A stretch of 17,647 bases of DNA from DASTPP01 sp035762175 (GTDB lineage: Bacteria > Myxococcota_A > Polyangia > Polyangiales > Polyangiaceae): contig DASTPP010000079.1 of the NCBI GenBank assembly GCA_035762175.1, forward strand, positions 1-17,647, given 5' to 3'. A model generated the notes under the pieces. That model saw only the letters and a list, made by a program, of their open reading frames with translations, made no database searches and was not told the DNA's origin. Of the stretch, positions 13,299 through 17,647 are shown in pieces. A program made the position numbers and the translations under genes. Numbering within the stretch: position 1 is the stretch's first letter; each line of letters starts with the position of its first letter.

Positions 13299-15518
13299 TC
13301 ACCACAGACAGCCCTGCGTCTTCGATGGGCTCGCCACGTTGATGCGCAGCCCGCGACGGCGCCCCTGGCCCGCCAGCACCGCCTCTCGTCGGCTCTGCTT
13401 CACTTCCTCCAAGAGCTGCCGGCGACTGATGCCCAGCACCCTCGCGGCCTCCTTCAGCGGCAGCCAGCCACGCGGCGACTGCGCCGTCGCCTCGAGTCGC
13501 ACCGAGTCGGGAAGACGGATTCGCCAGGCGGCGTATGGTCCGCTCTGCTCGCCGCTGAGGAAGCCTTGGTTGAGCCAGCTCAGCACGGTCGGCAGGCTCA
13601 CGCCGAGCTGCGCCGCCGCCGCGCGAGCGGTAAACACCCGCCCAGCGTCGCTGGAGGTCTCGGGCACAGGCGAAGGGATGCCATGCCGTTTGCGGAACTC
13701 GCTGACCCGTTCGAGATTGAAGGGCAGGCCCGTCGTCGTGCGGATGCGCCACCTGCCCAAGGCCTGTGCAATCTGGACATCGGTCATGCTCCCCGCCATC
13801 GCGCGGATTCGATCGATCAGCGAGACATCGTCTTGCTGGCGTCCCTGGCCGGGCCGCGGGTACGGCACGCTCAGCTCGCTCTTCGCTCCGCCCTGCCACA
13901 CCAGAGTCAGGTGCGCTCGCCTCTTGGCGACCTGCACGGCATCCACCGTGACGAAGACGTCTGCGAGGGCGGCTTGGAGCAAGAGCTTCTTCTCTCTCGC
14001 CGTCGTCGTGGGCGCCGTCCAAATCTCCCGCAAGTCGAGGCCGAACTCGAGCAGCCGCGCGCGTTCCTCCGCGCTCAGCGGAGGGCTCCGATGACGTCGG
14101 CGCTCCACGACCTGTCGCTCGAGCTCCTCCAGTTCCACGAGTCGCTGGTTCCACTCCGTCTCGAGCACCCGCGCTACCTTGCGGTTGCCCGGCTCGACCT
14201 CGTCGAACTTCCGCTGCGCACGATCGGTCTGGAAACGCGTCTCCTCGAGTCGGTCCTCGAGCTGCTGCGCCACCACGTCTCGCTCACCATCCATCCGCTC
14301 CAGGGCTTCGAGCGTGACCTGCATCGACGCGGGCGAGAGAGCGTCGAGGAAGGCATCCACGACCGTCTTCTCGAGCCTCGCGCCGCCGACCGACTGGCAC
14401 ACGACGCGGCCGTCGGAGGCGTTGCTTGTTGGTTTGCACGTGTACCGAACGCCGGAGTCCTTTGGATACGTAGGAGACATGCGTCGCCCGCAGTGGCCGC
14501 AGCGAAGCAGGCTGTGGAGCAGGCCGCGGCCCTCGCGCAGAACCGTCGACGCCTCGCCGCCGGCGGACAGGAGCGTGTTCTTCTCGATGCGCTGCTGGTT
14601 CTGGTCGTACTGCTCCCGGGTGATGTAGCCCGGATGGTGGTCCTCGATCACCACCTGCCACTGCGCGCGCGGCAAGACCTTCATGCGGACCACGATCGCG
14701 CCGCCCTCGCCGATGGACCGCACTCGGCGTGTCTTGCCGTAGACGTAGGCACCGGCGTAGCACGGGTTGGTGAGCAACTCGTGGACCGCCGCGTAGCGTG
14801 GGGGACCCCACGTCACCTTCGCCGCCCCGGGTCGCCTCGACGGCAGGAGCAGCTTCTCGCCCTGCAAGAAGGCGTGCACTTGGCGGGCGGACCCAATTCG
14901 CTCGAACGTTCGGAAGACGAGTTCGATGGCGCGCCGGACGTGCTCGTCCGCGGTCATCACGACGTGGCCCGCCTCGTCGTAGTCGTAGCCGACCGGCAGG
15001 CGGGTACGGAACTCGCCGGCCTCCGCGCGCTTGCGCATTCCCCGCGTCAGCCTTGTGCGGATGAGGTGATGCTCGGCTTCCGACATCGCGCCCTTCATTC
15101 CCAGCAGCAATCGGTCATTGGGCAGCGACACATCATAAACACCATCGACGTCCGCGACGAGCGTGTCGCAGACCGCGCACATGTCGAGCAGCCGATACCA
15201 ATCGCCGTTGTTGCGCGCCAGGCGAGTCACATCGAAGCCGAGGATGATCCCGACGCGGCCAAGGCCGACGTCGGCCACGAGCTGAGAGAAGCTTTGTCGC
15301 TGCCCCGGTACGCTGCCACCCACGCCGAGGTCGCCGTCATAGACCTGCACGCGCTCGCGCGCCCAACCGAGCTTTACGGCGCGCTCGCGCAGGCCGTATT
15401 GGAGCTCCGTGCTGGCCGTGTTCTCGCGGACCTGGTGCATCGTCGACTGGCGCACGTAAACGCAGGCCGCCTTCTCGAGGTGGCAGGGCTGGATCTTGGG
15501 GTTCGTGATCGGATTCAT
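13299..15518 (-). CDS. Large serine recombinase
   Basis: The 739-residue protein has the resolvase/invertase N-terminal domain with the catalytic serine in VYVRQSTMHQV and the conserved arginines in FDVTRLARNNGDWYRLL, then MSEAEHHLIRTRL. A recombinase domain follows (HELLTNPCYAGAYVYGKTRR), then a zinc ribbon (CGHCGRR, later YTCKP and VVCQS) and a long coiled coil (LEALERMDGERDVVAQQLED onward). The C-terminus adds helix-turn-helix-like segments, including FTARAAAAQLGVSLPTVLSW and LPLKEAARVLGISRRQLLEE, probably for site recognition. The ATG at 15518 has AAGGAG five bases upstream; a GTG at 15524 is possible but overlaps that site. All key parts are present, so it is probably active and responsible for inserting the surrounding element. 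Confidence 0.92.
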   Translation of the reverse strand: MNPITNPKIQPCHLEKAACVYVRQSTMHQVRENTASTELQYGLRERAVKLGWARERVQVYDGDLGVGGSVPGQRQSFSQLVADVGLGRVGIILGFDVTRLARNNGDWYRLLDMCAVCDTLVADVDGVYDVSLPNDRLLLGMKGAMSEAEHHLIRTRLTRGMRKRAEAGEFRTRLPVGYDYDEAGHVVMTADEHVRRAIELVFRTFERIGSARQVHAFLQGEKLLLPSRRPGAAKVTWGPPRYAAVHELLTNPCYAGAYVYGKTRRVRSIGEGGAIVVRMKVLPRAQWQVVIEDHHPGYITREQYDQNQQRIEKNTLLSAGGEASTVLREGRGLLHSLLRCGHCGRRMSPTYPKDSGVRYTCKPTSNASDGRVVCQSVGGARLEKTVVDAFLDALSPASMQVTLEALERMDGERDVVAQQLEDRLEETRFQTDRAQRKFDEVEPGNRKVARVLETEWNQRLVELEELERQVVERRRHRSPPLSAEERARLLEFGLDLREIWTAPTTTAREKKLLLQAALADVFVTVDAVQVAKRRAHLTLVWQGGAKSELSVPYPRPGQGRQQDDVSLIDRIRAMAGSMTDVQIAQALGRWRIRTTTGLPFNLERVSEFRKRHGIPSPVPETSSDAGRVFTARAAAAQLGVSLPTVLSWLNQGFLSGEQSGPYAAWRIRLPDSVRLEATAQSPRGWLPLKEAARVLGISRRQLLEEVKQSRREAVLAGQGRRRGLRINVASPSKTQGCLW

Positions 15519-17647
15519 GGTCACTCCTTGCTTGGTTGGCCTGCAGCGCGCGGGCAGCTGCCTGGGCGTACAGCTCGATCAGCTGAAGCCGGTGCTTCGG
15601 TGGCAGCTCGAGCCAGCGTTGGGTGGAAGACCCTTTCGGGAAGAGCGGAAGCTGGGACATGGGGTCTCCTTTCGTCGATCGCGAACGCGTCGACGGACAG
15701 ACCCTACCTGCGGCTCCCCGAGCCGTCCGCTCCGCCAACGAGCCCGTTGACGAGCCGGAGCAGGCGTCGAAGTCCATCCGCGGTGAACCGCGGCGGCGCG
15801 ACGCGAGGAACAGCCTCGGGCCCCGTCGTCGCAGGGGTCGTCCACGCGAGCGGAAGCAGGGATGCGCTGCCGTCTGGGAGCAGCACCTGGATGCGTCCAT
15901 CGCGCCTGTGGCCACCGCGGGGATCGACGCGGAGCCGCCGCCCATCGAGCGGGTGGCCCGCGCGGGCCACCGTCACCTCATCCATCCGCGGAGGGACTTC
16001 ATATGCATTTCGTCGTCGTGAGTGACCCCACCCTCGCCCTCGAGGTCGGGCGAACGCTCCACATCCCCTCGCTGCGCGTTCTGACGGACGTGATTCTGGG
16101 CGAGGCGCGTCGGAGAGAGTTCGGATGACGGCGCCGTCCGACCGAAGCGCCCCTGGCGTGCGCCTGTCGCTCGTCGCCGCGCCAAACGCCCCGAGCGTCG
16201 CCCCCTTGGACCTCGGGCGTCGGCTCGTGGGCTTCACCTACGAGGACTCGGACGAAAAGGCCGACAAGCTGACGCTCGAGCTCGACAACTTCGATTTGGC
16301 GCTCTTCGACCGCGAGGAGCTCTTCGGAGGGGCCCTGCTCGAGGCCTCGTGGGGCTACCCGGGCCGGATGGCGCCGCCCCGGCGCGCCGTCGTCAAGTCG
16401 GTCAAGGGCTTCACGACCCTCACCCTCGAGGCGCAGGCGCTCTCGGCGCTCCTGAACCAGCGCGCGAAGACGCGCCGCTTCGAGCATGCGACGCGCGCGG
16501 ACGTCGTCCGCCAGGTCGCCGCCGAGTACGGCTACGCGGGCGCCCTGCTCGACGTCGAGGAGACCGAGGAGCGCTACGACGTCGTCAACCAAGCGGGCGA
16601 GACCGACGCGCGCTTTCTCAAGCGGCTCGCCGAGCGCGAGCACTTCGTCTTCTACGTCGATGCCCAAGGCCTGCACTTCCACCGCCGCCGGCAAGAACGC
16701 CCGCCCGGGCGCGTCTTCACGTGGTACGCGGGGCCCGCGTCCGGAGACGTGCTGAGCGTGCGCGTCGAGTCCGACCTCGCGCGGCGCGTGGGGGCGACGC
16801 GCGTGCGCGGGCGCGACCCGCTCCGGAAAGAAACGCTCGACGCCTCGTCGAACGCGGCCTCGGCGCCCCGGGCGACGCTCGGCGACGTCGTCGAGGTCGT
16901 CGACCCGGAGACGGGCGCGACCGCGCTCCAGAAGCGCAACGCGACCGCGAACGTCGCGCCGACCTCGGCGAGCTCGGCGGGTCGTGCGAAGCGCGAGGCG
17001 GACGCGCGCTTCGTCAAGGCCGAGCGCGAGGCCGTGAAGCTTTCCTTGCAAGTCGTCGGCGACCCGACCCTCGCGGCCAAGACCGTGGTCGAGGTGCGCG
17101 GCATCTCGGCCCTTCTCTCGGGCAAGTACTACGTGCGCGAGGTCAAGCACACGCTCGGCGGCAGCGGCTACGTCTGCGACCTCGTGCTCACGCGCGACGG
17201 CAAGGGTGCGCCGGCGGCCGCCGACGGCCGGGGCCGGCCCCAGGGCGGGGCGAAGAACCCGCACGCAGCCCCCGCCCCGGGCGACGGGGCGATGCAGGAA
17301 TTCGAGGCCGTCGACCTCGAGACGGGGGCGTCGGTGACGCAGTACCGCGCGGCGGGCAAGCCGCCCGGCGCGGGCGACCCCGAGGGAGCACGCCGATGAC
17401 CCAAACGCCCTTCGCCGACGACCTCTCGAAGCACGACACCCGCCTGCTGGGCCTGTACATCGGCTACGTCACCGACCGCGACGACCCGGAACGTCTCGGG
17501 CGCGTGCGCCTCTGCATCCCGGGCGTCCTCGAGCCGCACAGCGCGTGGGCTTGGCCACTCGGCACCGGCGGCGGGGGCTCGAAGGACTGCGGCTTCTTCG
17601 CCGTCCCCGAGGTCGGCGCCGAGGTGGGCGTGCTGTTCAACCAAGGC

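Larger units (their letters stand above)
12673..16023. mobile_element. Serine-recombinase element inserted in the LysM gene (3,351 bp)
   Basis: The element is bounded by the points where the LysM gene is interrupted and resumes. Left junction: TTC-GA-AGGG at 12670-12678. Right junction: GAGT-GA-CCCC at 16020-16029. The two sides share only the dinucleotide GA, as expected for a serine recombinase with a two-base crossover, so the ends could equally be set two bases to the right. It carries an intact LysM gene on the plus strand and, on the minus strand, a DUF5372-like gene, a small helical protein gene and a large serine recombinase gene. Both extreme ends are locally less GC-rich than the surroundings. 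Exact removal restores a 113-codon LysM gene. Whether the LysM copy was always part of the element is unknown. Confidence 0.75.

Overview
The window is very GC-rich, with almost every third codon position G or C. It reads as part of a contractile phage-tail-like gene cluster (extracellular contractile injection system or Mu/T4-like tail module) from a large-genome bacterium. A Hanks-type kinase with a membrane segment and PEGA tail, together with the style of the tail proteins, makes a myxobacterium (Myxococcota/Polyangia) the best guess. This is inference: no rRNA or marker gene is present.

The plus-strand structural genes run in tail order: a terminator-like protein (1-795, 5' truncated), a small protein (792-1079), sheath (1076-3298), tube (3315-3776), gp26-like assembly chaperone (8249-9022), a 54-residue ORF (9046-9210), tape measure (9214-11922), gp53-like tube/baseplate protein (11927-12436), LysM baseplate protein (12436 onward, disrupted), gp27/GpD-like hub (16125-17399) and gp5/GpV-like spike (17396 to the edge). 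Most neighbours overlap by 1-4 bases, which indicates translational coupling. No capsid, portal or terminase gene is visible, so injection machine and prophage tail module cannot be told apart here.

Two stretches break the order. The first (3777-8248) lies between tube and chaperone. It holds a strong hairpin, an Imm32-like orphan immunity gene, a decayed copy of the first 45 codons of the chaperone, and a serine/threonine kinase gene on the opposite strand that lies between two diverged direct repeats sharing a dyad. The second (about 12673-16023) is a 3,351-bp serine-recombinase element inserted inside the LysM gene. Removing it exactly at a shared GA dinucleotide rejoins the LysM gene in frame (79 + 34 codons). 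The element carries a second, intact LysM gene, the recombinase and two small accessory genes. Its right end also provides a ribosome binding site and ATG in frame with the stranded LysM 3' end.

The most interesting signal is this self-complementing insertion into an essential-looking baseplate gene. At both interruptions a 3'-truncated copy of a conserved tail gene sits upstream of an intact, diverged copy. This suggests repeated remodelling of the cluster by recombination between related clusters or by site-specific integration.
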